Assembly (NCBI GenBank): GCA_030144965.1
Contig: JAMPUU010000010.1
Location: 62,001 to 126,000, forward strand
DNA: 64,000 nucleotides
Direction: 5' to 3'
DNA from: Nitrospira sp. BO4
GTDB lineage: Bacteria; Nitrospirota; Nitrospiria; Nitrospirales; Nitrospiraceae
In this document: piece by piece, positions 7,932-17,271 of the stretch
Layout of the letters: each line of letters begins with the position of its first letter
Position numbering within the stretch: the stretch's first letter is position 1
Translations under genes and position numbers: made by a program
The notes under the pieces: generated by a model
The model's input: only the letters and a program-made list of their open reading frames with translations
The model's database searches: none
What the model was told of the DNA's origin: nothing

Positions 7932-8723
7932 GTGTCTGACCCCCGCGAGCCCATCATTCGTTTTGAGCATGCTTCCTTCGGATTTCCAGGGCTCACGGCC
8001 CTCAAGGATATCTCGTTGACCATTTACGAAGGCGAGTTCGTCGGGGTGATCGGTCCAAACGGGTCAGGGAAAACGACACTGTGTCGAGCAGTCCTAGGTC
8101 TTTTAGCTCCCATGGAAGGACACCTCCATATCTTCGATTGTGCCTGCGATGAACTCCGTTGCCACCATCGGGCCAAGATCGGGTATCTTCCACAGAAAGG
8201 GGTCGTCGATCGCAATTTCCCGGTGACAGTCCTCGAAACAGTGATGATGGGTCGCTATGGGGCCTTGGGCTTGTTTAGGCGTCCGAGCCGGAAGGATCGT
8301 GATATCGCATTGGAAGCTCTCGCTCAGGTCGGAATGGAATCACACAAAGATAACGCTCTCGGTCTGCTCTCCGGTGGTCAGCAACAGCGTGTCTTTATTG
8401 CCAGAGCCCTGGCACAGCAACCCAAGGTCCTAATATTGGATGAACCGACGACCGGCCTGGATATCACCACCCAACACAATGTGATTGAGCTCGTGCAACA
8501 CCTTCATGACGAACTCAAGTTGACCATTCTCTTGATTACCCACGATATCAACATGATCCGCTCGAGGGTGGACCGCATGGTCCTTCTCAAGACAAGGCTT
8601 TTTGCCGCGGGTCCTCCTGCGGAAGTGCTCAAAGCGGATATTCTTCACCAAGTGTACGGAAAAGAGCTGGTCATCACCGAGAAAGACCTCGTCATCGTGG
8701 AAGACTATCACCATCACCATTAG
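7932..8723 (+). CDS. znuC: metal ABC transporter ATP-binding protein (ZnuC-like)
   Basis: About 263 residues. Walker A GPNGSGKTT, signature LSGGQQQR, Walker B VLILDEPTTGLD and H-loop LLITHDINM are all intact. The start is uncertain: GTG at 7932 lies 11 bases after AAGGAG, while an in-frame TTG at 7923 lies only 2 bases after it. The chain ends EDYHHHH, a short histidine tail that fits a zinc-handling ATPase. It is the energising subunit on the cytoplasmic face, 16 bases upstream of the permease. Confidence 0.93.
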   Translation: MSDPREPIIRFEHASFGFPGLTALKDISLTIYEGEFVGVIGPNGSGKTTLCRAVLGLLAPMEGHLHIFDCACDELRCHHRAKIGYLPQKGVVDRNFPVTVLETVMMGRYGALGLFRRPSRKDRDIALEALAQVGMESHKDNALGLLSGGQQQRVFIARALAQQPKVLILDEPTTGLDITTQHNVIELVQHLHDELKLTILLITHDINMIRSRVDRMVLLKTRLFAAGPPAEVLKADILHQVYGKELVITEKDLVIVEDYHHHH

Positions 8724-8735
8724 GAGTTAACTCCT
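8722..8735 (+). repeat. 12-bp perfect palindrome over the znuB ribosome site
   Basis: GGAGTTAACTCC (8723-8734) is a perfect dyad that contains the ribosome site of the permease gene. It could be fortuitous or a weak RNA fold that modulates translation. Confidence 0.35.
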
Positions 8736-8739
8736 CTCC

Positions 8740-9570
8740 ATGCTTGACCTCCTCACCTACGATTTCATGCAGCGCTCTCTGCTCGCTGCGGCGATGGTCG
8801 GCGGACTGTGCTCGGTGATCGGCGTGTTCGTCGTGTTGCGCGGACTGGCGTTTGTCGGAGCCGGCACGTCGCATGCCGCCTTCGCGGGCGTCGCGCTCGG
8901 CTACTTGATGGGCTGGCCTCCCTTGTTGCTGGCGATCTTGTTCGGGCTCGCCACGGTATGGATTACCGGGTGGGTCGAGGAAAGAGGCCGGATGAAGCTG
9001 GATGTGTCGATCGGCATTCTCTATACCACGACGATGGCACTGGCAATTCTCTTTATCGGGCTGATGAAGACCTATAATGCCGAGGTGTATGGGTACTTGT
9101 TCGGAAGCGTCCTTTCGGTCACCACTGAAGAGCTCAGCATCATCGGCGGGTTGAGCATTCTCGTACTGGGGCTCATTTTGACATTCGCAAAGGAGCTCTA
9201 CTTTATCGCCTTCGATCAAGAGATGGCTGAAGCTTCCGGCGTTCCAGCGCGACAGATCTTTTTTCTCCTCTTGTCACTGGTGGCCTTGACGGTGGTGGTC
9301 TCATTGAAGACGGTCGGTGCGATCCTCGTGTTTGCGATGATACTGATTCCAGCCTCGACCGCCTACCAGCTCACGCATAGCCTCGCAACACTGACTCTGT
9401 ATTCCGCAATCATTGGAGTCATGACCTCCGTAACAGGCGTCCTGATTTCTGCCGTATGGGACGTCCCTTCCGGACCGGCAATTGTTCTTCTCGCCACCAC
9501 AATATTTTTCATCTCTGTCCTCTTCTCTCCAAAGCGCGTGAAGAGCACACGGTTGGCGCATTCTCATTAA
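8740..9570 (+). CDS. znuB: metal ABC transporter permease (ZnuB-like)
   Basis: 276 residues, about eight membrane helices, ABC-3 family pattern (MVGGLCSVIGVFVVLRGLAFVGAGTSHAAFAGVALGYL near the N-terminus; LLSLVALTVVVSLKTVGAILVFAMILIPASTAYQLT near the middle). It forms the inner-membrane channel of the importer, ends with HSH, and completes a znuA-znuC-znuB operon. No Zur-type regulator gene is adjacent. Confidence 0.93.
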   Translation: MLDLLTYDFMQRSLLAAAMVGGLCSVIGVFVVLRGLAFVGAGTSHAAFAGVALGYLMGWPPLLLAILFGLATVWITGWVEERGRMKLDVSIGILYTTTMALAILFIGLMKTYNAEVYGYLFGSVLSVTTEELSIIGGLSILVLGLILTFAKELYFIAFDQEMAEASGVPARQIFFLLLSLVALTVVVSLKTVGAILVFAMILIPASTAYQLTHSLATLTLYSAIIGVMTSVTGVLISAVWDVPSGPAIVLLATTIFFISVLFSPKRVKSTRLAHSH

Positions 9571-9746
9571 CCACACGCACCTTGCTCCTCCCAATCTCAG
9601 AATGCTATGTGTACTACACGACCTCGGACTATGAGGTGCCCTAACCTTGCACCCGCTGTCGAAGTGGCAAGAAGATACCGGAATCAGCGATAATCGCGGT
9701 TGTTTCTTATAAGCGAGACACCCCAATACATGAGAGGAGGAGTTTC

Positions 9747-10376
9747 ATGCGAGGGCACACGTTACGACTAGGTTTAATCGGAGTATTGTTCGTCGTGATG
9801 GCGACGATGTTCCCCATGTCACACGGCGCCTTGGCGGAGGAATTCGGCGGAACCGAACCGGGCAGATGGATACTTGGCTTTCGGGCTGGATTTGCTCCAC
9901 TGACCCAGCAGCTCTCTGAAAATACGTCAACGTCTATCGGACCACTCGTCAATTTTCAAGGCTTGTACAGCGTGAACAACTGGCTCTTGGTCGGAATGAT
10001 GCTCGAATGGGAACGGCATGGAGTCAGCCGGGAGCGCCCTGACATAGACCTGGGCCATCAAGATACCGTATCGGTGCTACCCACTGTCGAAGTGCGTCCT
10101 GTGAAACTGGGCCGGATCATTCCGTATGTGAACATGAGCTTCGGCGTCAACATCAATAGCTTTGGCGAAAATACGCCTATTCGCATCAGTCCCAGCAACA
10201 CCTTTGCCTGGCGATTAGGCTGGGGAGCCGATTACATGCTCAATGAACGATTTGCCCTCAATACAGAATGGGCCTATAAGCGAAATGACGGGCACACGAC
10301 CGGTACCGGAGGTCGGAATGATGACTGGAATGCCTCTTCGTTCGGCTTCCTCTTTGGTGGAAAGATGTTTTTCTGA
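9747..10376 (+). CDS. outer-membrane beta-barrel protein
   Basis: 209 residues. Signal peptide residues 1-30 (...PMSHGALA-EE). The mature chain has alternating amphipathic strands (GRWILGFRAGFAP, IGPLVNFQGLYSVNNWLLVGMMLEWERHG, IIPYVNMSFGVNINSF, FAWRLGWGADYMLNERFALNTEWAYKRND) and ends in ...GFLFGGKMFF, with the C-terminal Phe used for outer-membrane assembly. About eight strands, OmpW/OmpX-like in size. The start has GAGGAG just upstream. Ligand or function unknown. Confidence 0.85.
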   Translation: MRGHTLRLGLIGVLFVVMATMFPMSHGALAEEFGGTEPGRWILGFRAGFAPLTQQLSENTSTSIGPLVNFQGLYSVNNWLLVGMMLEWERHGVSRERPDIDLGHQDTVSVLPTVEVRPVKLGRIIPYVNMSFGVNINSFGENTPIRISPSNTFAWRLGWGADYMLNERFALNTEWAYKRNDGHTTGTGGRNDDWNASSFGFLFGGKMFF

Positions 10377-10405
10377 GTTCACCCATTGGCGGGCATCATC
10401 ACCAC

Positions 10406-10432
10406 CCCTTCTACTCCTATGGAGTAGAAGGG
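10406..10432. terminator. hairpin between convergent genes (probable bidirectional terminator)
   Basis: Perfect 12-bp stem CCCTTCTACTCC / GGAGTAGAAGGG with a 3-base loop, 30 bases after the barrel gene and 25 bases after the end of the GNAT gene on the other strand. There is no T tract on either side. Confidence 0.6.
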
Positions 10433-10457
10433 TGAGGAAGAGTTGGGAAGAGCCGCC

Positions 10458-10889
10458 TTACTCGAGCCGGTTGTTCTTGCTCCGACTCCACACCATACCG
10501 GTCTGCTCCTTTGAGCTGAATCCCAATTTCTCATAAAAACCAGGCCGTCTGGTACAGAGCCAAAAGAGCTCGACTCGCTTGAGGCGCGGGTGGTTGAGGA
10601 TGCGCTGGACGATTCCGGTCCCAATCCCCTGCCCCTGATAGGCTTTGTCGACGATCACATCCCAGATGGTGGCACGATAGACAAAATCGGTGAGGACTCG
10701 ACCAAACCCAATGAGTTGATCACGATCCCAGGCGCAGAGGGTCAGATCGGTGTTGCGCAGCATCTCCTTGGCGTCATCGAGGGATCGGTCTTTGGCCCAA
10801 GGTGCCTGATGGAACAGCCGGAGGAGCTGAGATGCTTCGGGGGGTTCCTTGTGAGAGTACGTGACAGCAGACTTGAGGGTTGGAGGCAT
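10458..10889 (-). CDS. GNAT-family N-acetyltransferase
   Basis: 143 residues. The acetyl-CoA-binding motif A is present as VIVDKAYQGQGIGTGIVQRIL (Q/R-x-x-G-x-G/A). It is followed by RVELFWLCTRRPGFYEKLGF, the usual motif B with a Tyr that can act as general acid. An N-terminal region (HKEPPEASQLLRLFHQAPWAKDRSLDDAKEML) forms the substrate side and is typical of the small GNATs annotated as aminoglycoside-type or YjcF-like, without a known substrate. Single-gene unit, convergent with the barrel gene. Confidence 0.88.
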   Translation of the reverse strand: MPPTLKSAVTYSHKEPPEASQLLRLFHQAPWAKDRSLDDAKEMLRNTDLTLCAWDRDQLIGFGRVLTDFVYRATIWDVIVDKAYQGQGIGTGIVQRILNHPRLKRVELFWLCTRRPGFYEKLGFSSKEQTGMVWSRSKNNRLE

Positions 10890-10941
10890 CTTATACTAGA
10901 GTATTCTCTCCGAAATTAACCTGAAGTGTACGGGGAAACCG

Positions 10942-11121
10942 ATGTCAACGCAAGTCCGTAGCTGTCCAAAGTGCTTCCAGCTCATGTGGCTGAAAGCGGA
11001 TGAGTACGAGATACTCGATGCTGAAACGATCCGCGCGAAATGCCCGCACTGCGGTGCCAGTGCTCGCTTTCAACTCGTCACGACCGGTCCAAACGCCTTG
11101 GGACCCAAAATGGGGCATTGA
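10942..11121 (+). CDS. small zinc-ribbon protein (59 aa)
   Basis: ATG at 10942 to TGA at 11119-11121, with CGGGGAAACCG upstream as a moderate ribosome site. The product begins MSTQVRSCPKCFQLMWLK and has a second knuckle AKCPHCGASARF, giving CxxC-x(n)-CxxC, a zinc ribbon or rubredoxin-like knuckle pair. It ends ...GPKMGH. Such tiny ribbons bind zinc and often act as regulators or adaptors. It lies alone between the GNAT gene (divergent) and a minus-strand gene. Confidence 0.65.
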   Translation: MSTQVRSCPKCFQLMWLKADEYEILDAETIRAKCPHCGASARFQLVTTGPNALGPKMGH

Positions 11122-11212
11122 TGTTTGCGAGCGGTTTTGGTTCTGCCTTGTGAGATGGCGTGCTGAGCCTGTAGCATAATCCAAAAGCCACTGATTGAAA
11201 AATGAGAGGCGG

Positions 11213-11638
11213 TCAGGATACTCCTCCCCCCGCCCCATCTAACTCGGGCTTATTTCCTGGAAGGACCTTGTGCAGCATGGTGCGGTAGTCCACGAGCCGC
11301 TTTTCGTCGATTCGCCTGACCTCGATTTCGTTATCCCGTTGCATCCGCTCCACATGATCAAGCACCGACAGGAGTGGCTGTACGGAGCCGATCAGATTCC
11401 CCATTTCAAACGCTTCCAGTGACGAGACAAACAATTCATTGAGCCCCTTGTATGGTGTTCCAACACTCTGGCTTCGGACTCGGGATACAAGGGTTTCATA
11501 ACTATCCACGGCCTCTACGGAGGGTTTCACCCCCCATGGCACTGTACTTAAGTGCACAACGGGCGGGAGTTTGGCCGCATACGTCTTGATGTGAGCGGTT
11601 AACCCTCCTATAGCGTCGAGTATTTCGGCGGTCAGCAT
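11213..11638 (-). CDS. hypothetical protein (141 aa), co-transcribed with the pseudouridine synthase
   Basis: 141 residues, mostly helical, soluble and without cysteines. The ATG at 11638 lies inside the last codons of the pseudouridine synthase gene (7-base overlap), so translation is coupled. Central segment SSLEAFEMGNLIGSVQPLLSVLDHVERMQRDNEIEVRRIDEKRLVDYRTMLHKVL looks like a four-helix bundle. I do not recognise the family. Confidence 0.6.
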   Translation of the reverse strand: MLTAEILDAIGGLTAHIKTYAAKLPPVVHLSTVPWGVKPSVEAVDSYETLVSRVRSQSVGTPYKGLNELFVSSLEAFEMGNLIGSVQPLLSVLDHVERMQRDNEIEVRRIDEKRLVDYRTMLHKVLPGNKPELDGAGGGVS

Positions 11639-12636
11639 GCATCCTCAGAAAAAGAAAGGCCCATGGCCGATGCACGCACTCTACTGGGGTCGGTGACTAT
11701 CAATTGCTCAAGCGCGTTCGTCACTGCCTCCATATCACCGGGGACCGGCCTCGTAAATTCCTCCACTTTGCCCGTCGTTGGATGAATGAAGCCTAGCGTC
11801 CTGGCATGGAGCATCACTCGCGGAATCTCTACATTGTCGATCATACAGACCTTGCGCCCACCATAGGTCTGATCGCCAAGGATGGGATGTCCTAATGATG
11901 CGAGGTGAACTCGGAGCTGGTGAGTCCGGCCGGTCTGCGGATAGAGGAGAACATGCGCCGCTAGCTTTCCATACCGGCGATCAACAACGTACTCTGTGAC
12001 GGATTCCTTTGGACTCGTCGTTCTCGCGGAAAACTTCTTTCGGTCTTTAATATCACGGCCAATGGCCAGCTCGATTCGACCACGGCCTTTTTTGGGTACA
12101 CCCCAGATCAAAGCCTCATACACTCTCGTGATGGTGTGGTGTTTGAATTGTGCCGCAAGTCCGCGGTGCACCACGTCTGTCTTGGTAATCACCATCACAC
12201 CGGACGTGTCCTTGTCCAGCCGATGAACGAGCCCTGGCCGTTCTTTCCCTCCGATAGTCGAAATCGTACCACCCGATGTCTGAAAATGATGGAGCAGGGC
12301 ATTCACCAGTGTCCCAGTCCAATTCCCAGGGGCAGGATGGACGACGATTCCGGCTGGCTTGTTCAACACGAGAAGAGATTCATCTTCGAACAGGACTTCC
12401 AGCGGGATGGGCTCTCCCTTGATTGAAAGAGGTTCCGGCTTGGGTACATCCATCGTGATCCTATCGCCGGATTTGATCTTGTGGCTGGCTTTCACGACTT
12501 GGTCATTGACGCGAATACGACCCAGCTCGATCAGTCGCTGTAAGGCAGACCGCGAGATATCCCGTTCCCGATTGACGAGGAAGAGGTCCAGCCGTTTGGG
12601 CTGTTCTCCGGAAGTAATGATAAATTCTGTAATCAT
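11632..12636 (-). CDS. rluD: RluA/RluD-family 23S rRNA pseudouridine synthase
   Basis: 334 residues. An N-terminal S4 RNA-binding domain (about 14-75, LDLFLVNRERDISRSALQRLIELGRIRVNDQVVKASHKIKSGD) precedes the catalytic domain, which carries the family motif GLVHRLDKDTSGVMVITKT with catalytic Asp in RLDKDTSG. It isomerises uridines in 23S rRNA (helix 69 for RluD). Exact target sites cannot be fixed from sequence, so the symbol is by closest architecture (S4 plus catalytic domain, as in RluC/RluD). Confidence 0.88.
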   Translation of the reverse strand: MITEFIITSGEQPKRLDLFLVNRERDISRSALQRLIELGRIRVNDQVVKASHKIKSGDRITMDVPKPEPLSIKGEPIPLEVLFEDESLLVLNKPAGIVVHPAPGNWTGTLVNALLHHFQTSGGTISTIGGKERPGLVHRLDKDTSGVMVITKTDVVHRGLAAQFKHHTITRVYEALIWGVPKKGRGRIELAIGRDIKDRKKFSARTTSPKESVTEYVVDRRYGKLAAHVLLYPQTGRTHQLRVHLASLGHPILGDQTYGGRKVCMIDNVEIPRVMLHARTLGFIHPTTGKVEEFTRPVPGDMEAVTNALEQLIVTDPSRVRASAMGLSFSEDAC

Positions 12637-12900
12637 GGGCAGCCCACGCTACTAAAGAGCCCCGGTCAAATGCAATCGGTTATTGCCGGCGGTTTGCTTC
12701 TTTCGTATGGCAAGATCATATTATCCGAGTCGCCAGTCCGCCATTCCTAAGCAGGATTTCAAAATCGGCGATGTAGGACGGCGTTGGGCACTGAGATTCC
12801 ATTGGTGGCGGTAACCGAGAACGCCCTTCGGCTGCTGTCTTAGCAAAGCGGTTGAAGCCATCCGGGTGTTTTGTTAGGGTGCCCCCCTGGAGTCACTCAC

Positions 12901-14331
12901 ATGGGCATACGATTTTCCCACTACGATCCAGAAGGGTTCTACGACGAGCTGTATGAGCGGGCAGGCCAAACACGGCCAGGCAGCGCTCTCTTGCTGAGGA
13001 AGTTCGCATCACTCCCGGAAGGAGAACTGAAAAAGCGCCAACAAGCGGCCGAGCGTGTCATCCTCAACATGGGGATGACATTCGGTGTCTATGGGAGCGA
13101 TGACGGCCATGAACAGATCTTTCCCTTCGACATCGTGCCGCGAATCGTCATGGCGTCAGATTGGGAACGTATCGAATCAGGTCTCCGGCAACGCATGCGC
13201 GCTTTGAACTTGTTTATCGACGATGTGTACCACGATCAAAAAATTCTCAAGAACGGGGTGATCCCCAGCGAACTGATTTATTCGAGCAAGGGCTTCTTGC
13301 TGCCCTGCATGGGGCTTCATCCCCCGCGAGGCATTTGGTGTCACATCGCGGGGATCGATCTCATCCGGGTCAGCGATGGAAGCTTTTACGTCCTCGAAGA
13401 CAACATGCGCTGCCCGTCAGGCGTGGCCTACGTCTTGGAGGCGCGGCAGGTCATGAAGCGAACGTTCCCTGAGCTCTTCGACGCCTATCGCGTGCGTCCG
13501 GTCGACAGCTATCCAAGCCACCTGCTGGAAACACTCCAGTATCTTACCGATCTTCCCGACCCCACCATCGTGATTCTTACGCCCGGAATCCTTAACTCCG
13601 CCTACTATGAACACTCCTTGCTCGCACAAAAGATGGGGGTCGAATTAGTCGAAGCCGATGATCTCGTCGTGGTGGACGGATTCGTGCATATGCGGACGAC
13701 GAAAGGTTCTCAGCGGGTAGACGTGATTTACCGGCGGATCAACGACGACTACTTGGACCCGCTCGTGTTTCGCAGCGACTCTCTCCTCGGCGTCCCCGGT
13801 CTCATGGAATCTTACAAGAGAGGCAGAGTCGCGCTCGTCAATGCGCCCGGCACCGGTGTGTCCGACGACAAAGCCATTTATGCCTATGTCCCGAAGATCA
13901 TCAATTACTACTTGGCGGAGGAACCGATACTCCCGAACGTGCCGACCTATCTCTGTTCGAATAGGCAGGATCGGACCTATGTTTTGGAGCATTTGGATCA
14001 ACTGGTCGTGAAAGCCACCAACGAAGCCGGTGGGTACGGCATGATGATCGGTCCCCATGCTTCGAAGCAGGAGCGGGAGGACTACGCCCGTCGTATCGAA
14101 GCAGACCCGCGCAACTATATCGCTCAACCGACGCTGGCCCTCTCTCGAGTACCGACGTTGGTGGACGACCACCTCGAGGGGCGCCACGTTGATCTGCGGC
14201 CATACGTCTTGTATGGACGTGATGTCTACGTCTTGCCGGGAGGCATGACACGCGTGGCGTTGCGGAAAGGGTCGCTGGTGGTGAATTCATCGCAGGGTGG
14301 AGGCAACAAAGACACATGGGTCCTGTCCTAA
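12901..14331 (+). CDS. circularly permuted type 2 ATP-grasp protein
   Basis: 476 residues from the ATG at 12901 (GGAG 10 bases upstream). It begins [19 protein letters not shown] and contains [39 protein letters not shown] and [15 protein letters not shown], the pattern of the former DUF404/DUF407 family. These are ATP-dependent carboxylate-amine ligase-like proteins that occur with alpha-E and Anbu genes. It heads the three-gene operon; the next gene starts 73 bases later. Substrate unknown; the family may make a small peptide or amino-acid conjugate. Confidence 0.93.
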   Translation: MGIRFSHYDPEGFYDELYERAGQTRPGSALLLRKFASLPEGELKKRQQAAERVILNMGMTFGVYGSDDGHEQIFPFDIVPRIVMASDWERIESGLRQRMRALNLFIDDVYHDQKILKNGVIPSELIYSSKGFLLPCMGLHPPRGIWCHIAGIDLIRVSDGSFYVLEDNMRCPSGVAYVLEARQVMKRTFPELFDAYRVRPVDSYPSHLLETLQYLTDLPDPTIVILTPGILNSAYYEHSLLAQKMGVELVEADDLVVVDGFVHMRTTKGSQRVDVIYRRINDDYLDPLVFRSDSLLGVPGLMESYKRGRVALVNAPGTGVSDDKAIYAYVPKIINYYLAEEPILPNVPTYLCSNRQDRTYVLEHLDQLVVKATNEAGGYGMMIGPHASKQEREDYARRIEADPRNYIAQPTLALSRVPTLVDDHLEGRHVDLRPYVLYGRDVYVLPGGMTRVALRKGSLVVNSSQGGGNKDTWVLS

Positions 14332-14404
14332 GCGCTCCCTTTACGAGCGAGCGGAATATCGGCAACGGTCTAATACCTGATAACCAAGCAGGGTCTGGTC
14401 AACA

Positions 14405-15385
14405 ATGCTGAGCCGAGTCGCCAGTTCCATTTATTGGCTAAACCGCTACATTGAACGGGCGGAGAATTATGCCCGATTCATCGAGGTAAACCTGAACCTC
14501 TCTCTCGATCTTCCCAGAGGCACCACGGAGCAATGGGAGCCGTTGGTGGCCACGACGGGAGATCATGAAAGTTTTACCGGTCGCTATGGAAAGGCCTCGA
14601 AGGAAACCGTGATCCAGTTTCTCTTGGCCGATGCGGAGAATTCCAATTCGATTCTGTCTTGCCTCCTCGCTGCACGGGAGAACGCTCGGTCGGTTCGAGA
14701 AGTCATCTCCAGCGACATGTGGGAGCAAGTCAACCGCTTTTACCTCATGGTGAGAGCCGCTACCGCGAACGGTTTGTCCAGCCAAAACCTCCACACGTTT
14801 TTGGCGGACGTGAAAGCAAACAGCCACCTCTTTCTGGGCATTACCGATGCCACCATGTCGCACGGGGAAGGCTGGCATTTTGCCAGACTCGGTCGCCTAC
14901 TGGAACGAGCGGACAAGACCTCGCGTATTCTAGACGTGAAATATTTCATGTTGCTCCCGACTATCGCTGAGGTGGGGACGCCATTCGATATCATCCAGTG
15001 GTCCGCATTGCTGAAATCCGCCAGCGCCCTCGAAATGTATTACAAGCGCTTCGGTCGCATTTCGCCGGACGACGTCACGTCATTCCTCATTCTCGACTCC
15101 ACATTCCCTCGAGCCATTCGGTACTGTCTTATCAAGAGCGAAGGTTCGTTACATGCCATCTCCGGGTCTGAACACGGGTCCTATCAGAACCAAGCCGAGA
15201 AACGGTTAGGGCGGCTGCGCGCCGAGTTGGACTTTGGCGATCTTGAAGATTGCCTAGCCGGCGGTCTGCACGAATTCTTGGATCTCTTTCAAGCACAGCT
15301 CAATCGGGTGGGGGACGCTATTTTTGAAACCTTCTTCGCCCCTCGCCCCATCCACAGTACAATCACCGGCGCGGAGGCACAATGA
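14405..15385 (+). CDS. alpha-E domain protein (DUF403)
   Basis: 326 residues, all-helical, starting MLSRVASSIYWLNRYIERAENYARFIEVNLNL, the hallmark of alpha-E proteins. It overlaps the following Anbu gene by 4 bases (ATGA). The family occurs with permuted ATP-grasp proteins, transglutaminase-like proteins and Anbu, and is thought to work with the ligase. It has no catalytic residues that I can assign. Cytoplasmic. Confidence 0.93.
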   Translation: MLSRVASSIYWLNRYIERAENYARFIEVNLNLSLDLPRGTTEQWEPLVATTGDHESFTGRYGKASKETVIQFLLADAENSNSILSCLLAARENARSVREVISSDMWEQVNRFYLMVRAATANGLSSQNLHTFLADVKANSHLFLGITDATMSHGEGWHFARLGRLLERADKTSRILDVKYFMLLPTIAEVGTPFDIIQWSALLKSASALEMYYKRFGRISPDDVTSFLILDSTFPRAIRYCLIKSEGSLHAISGSEHGSYQNQAEKRLGRLRAELDFGDLEDCLAGGLHEFLDLFQAQLNRVGDAIFETFFAPRPIHSTITGAEAQ

Positions 15386-16149
15386 CCTTTTGTCTAGGGA
15401 TGAAAGTAGAAGACGGGCTCGTCGGGATCGCCGATACGCGGGTCACAACCGGCGCGGAATGTACCATGGCACGGAAAGTTTCCATCCATCAACACGGACG
15501 ACATTCGATGTTTCTCATGACATCGGGACTGCGTTCCGTCCGCGACAAGGCCGTCACCTATTTCGACGAGGCTATTGGAGATAGCGATCAGGGCTTCGAT
15601 AAACTGTTCAAAGCCGTCAACGTGTTTTCGGCTCAGATTCGCCGTGTAGCTGAGGAGGATAAGGCCGCACTCGATAGGGCTGGGTTGATCTTCGACCTCC
15701 ATACGCTGGTGGGAGGGCAGCTGGAAAGCGACCAGGAACACAAGCTCTTTCTGATCTACCCCCAGGGCAACTGGGTGGAAGTGAGTGAAGGCACTCCCTA
15801 CTGCATCATCGGCGAGACGGGGTATGGGAAACCGCTCCTCGATCGCGTGCTGCGATATCACTCCAGCATGGACCTCGCGCTGAAGGTAGGATTTCTCGCC
15901 TTCGATGCCACCCGTACCAGTTCGACGAGCGTCGAATATCCTCTCGATATTGTTCTGTACCGGCACGATACATTCGACATCGTCGAGCATCGCTTTCAGA
16001 AAGAGGACCTCGCCGAGATCGCATCATGGTGGCAGTCCCGCATTTATGAATCGGTGGAGAAGTTGCCGTCAAAGTGGATCGATCGTCTGCTCGACTCCCT
16101 TCCTCGTGATACCAGAGCAGCTAAAAACTGCTCCGATACGGCCTCGTAG
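15382..16149 (+). CDS. anbu: Anbu: proteasome-like N-terminal threonine peptidase
   Basis: 255 residues, longer than classical HslV. It begins MTFCLGMKVEDGLVGIADTRVTTGAE; removal of Met would expose Thr as the nucleophile, and the LVGIADTR segment with an acidic residue plus the MARK lysine (K32 in the mature count) completes the Ntn-hydrolase site. Anbu proteins form helical or ring-like self-compartmentalised assemblies. The gene is translationally coupled to alpha-E. The fourth usual member, a transglutaminase-like gene, is absent here. Substrate unknown. Confidence 0.9.
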   Translation: MTFCLGMKVEDGLVGIADTRVTTGAECTMARKVSIHQHGRHSMFLMTSGLRSVRDKAVTYFDEAIGDSDQGFDKLFKAVNVFSAQIRRVAEEDKAALDRAGLIFDLHTLVGGQLESDQEHKLFLIYPQGNWVEVSEGTPYCIIGETGYGKPLLDRVLRYHSSMDLALKVGFLAFDATRTSSTSVEYPLDIVLYRHDTFDIVEHRFQKEDLAEIASWWQSRIYESVEKLPSKWIDRLLDSLPRDTRAAKNCSDTAS

Positions 16150-16570
16150 ATTTGAGCCATAGCCGATCCAACCGAGTGCTGTGCTCACTCCAGGGGCAAG
16201 GATTGAAAGGATGACGATCCTACGCGTCGATTGGACAACGTAGATATCGGAGAGTATGCTTCTGGAGCGTATGACCGTGTGCGCGCAACATCTCATGCGA
16301 GCGAGGGAACGGAGCCATGCCTTTGGTACCTTCCCACGATGGCTTACTCCCCCAAAAAACTACCGGTAATACTCGCCGCGCTATCCGCCCATATAGACCC
16401 AGCAGACTCGTCAGGCCTATTCAACGTATTTCTCTGACTGCTCCCGAGATTCTTTCGATCAGGCTATCTCCATCCACAACTGCCCGTTGTTCTGATTATA
16501 GCTCAATTCATTTGCTCGCAGGATGTGACCGGCTAACCGATCCACCCGCGCGCACAACCGGGAGGTATCT
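16150..16570. other. 421-base intergenic region without a supported gene
   Basis: Between anbu and the DUF3365 gene. A 68-codon frame at 16231 has no ribosome site and an unconvincing composition. I see no tRNA, no clear terminator and only weak AT-rich stretches near 16480-16500 (TGATTATAGC) that could hold a promoter for the following gene. Confidence 0.5.
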
Positions 16571-17167
16571 ATGACTTCCTCTAAGAAATTGCTGTGGGGA
16601 ACTGCTCTGCTTGGATTTGCAATTGGAGGAGCGACGGTCCTGTGGCCGGCTCGCGCTTTGCCTGAGACCACATCAATCAGTCTCCCGATCGATATGGTGG
16701 CCGATTACATTCACGCCGTGATCGAGGCTGACCGAGATGTCTATACCAGGCATGTGGTGGAGCGCATGCAGGCAAAGGGAGTTGTGGTCGCATCGGAAAA
16801 CTGGGAAGAGAAGAATACCTTGCCCCTACCCGCCCAATTCTTGTTGGAATCAGGACGATTCAACAACAAGAAAGGGTTAGGGATGCAGTACCGGCTGATC
16901 AGCTTGTGGCCGATCAACAAACGCAATATCGCGACGAACGCTTTTGAAAGTATCGGGCTCGGCACCATTCTGACTCAACCTGACCGGCCGTACACCGGAG
17001 TCACGAAGGTAGGTGACAAGCGGTATTATGAGGCGGTGTACGCCGATCTGGCCGTCACACAAGCGTGTATCGGGTGTCATAATGCCCATCCTGACAGCCC
17101 GAAGCGAGACTTCAAGCTCAACGATGTCATGGGTGCCATCGTGATCAGTATTCAGTTAGGGCAGTAA
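16571..17167 (+). CDS. periplasmic DUF3365 (Tll0287-like) haem protein
   Basis: 198 residues. Signal peptide about 1-30 (SSKKLLWGTALLGFAIGGATVLWPARALP). The body matches the Tll0287-like sensor fold (MVADYIHAVIEADRDVYTRHVVERMQ; LPLPAQFLLESGRF; YRLISLWPINKRNIATNAFE) and ends with a c-type haem motif CIGCH in AVTQACIGCHNAHPDSPKRDFKLNDVMGAIVISIQL. It likely binds one covalent haem in the periplasm and may sense redox state or a gas. It has no partner gene next to it. Confidence 0.88.
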   Translation: MTSSKKLLWGTALLGFAIGGATVLWPARALPETTSISLPIDMVADYIHAVIEADRDVYTRHVVERMQAKGVVVASENWEEKNTLPLPAQFLLESGRFNNKKGLGMQYRLISLWPINKRNIATNAFESIGLGTILTQPDRPYTGVTKVGDKRYYEAVYADLAVTQACIGCHNAHPDSPKRDFKLNDVMGAIVISIQLGQ

Positions 17168-17242
17168 CCGTCCGGAGGCACGAACCAGAACAGGCATCGA
17201 TTCTTCAGAGCTGATGGCGAGTCAGCGATGGGCTACATTCCA

Positions 17243-17271
17243 ACCGGCAGAGTGTATTCAGCTCTGCCGGT
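17243..17271. terminator. hairpin between convergent genes
   Basis: Perfect 10-bp stem ACCGGCAGAG / CTCTGCCGGT with a 9-base loop, between the haem protein (+) and atpC (-). No T run follows on either strand. Confidence 0.55.

Noticed and set aside
16231-16437. 68-codon frame in the anbu-DUF3365 gap
   Set aside because: No ribosome site and odd composition; no family match that I can recognise.
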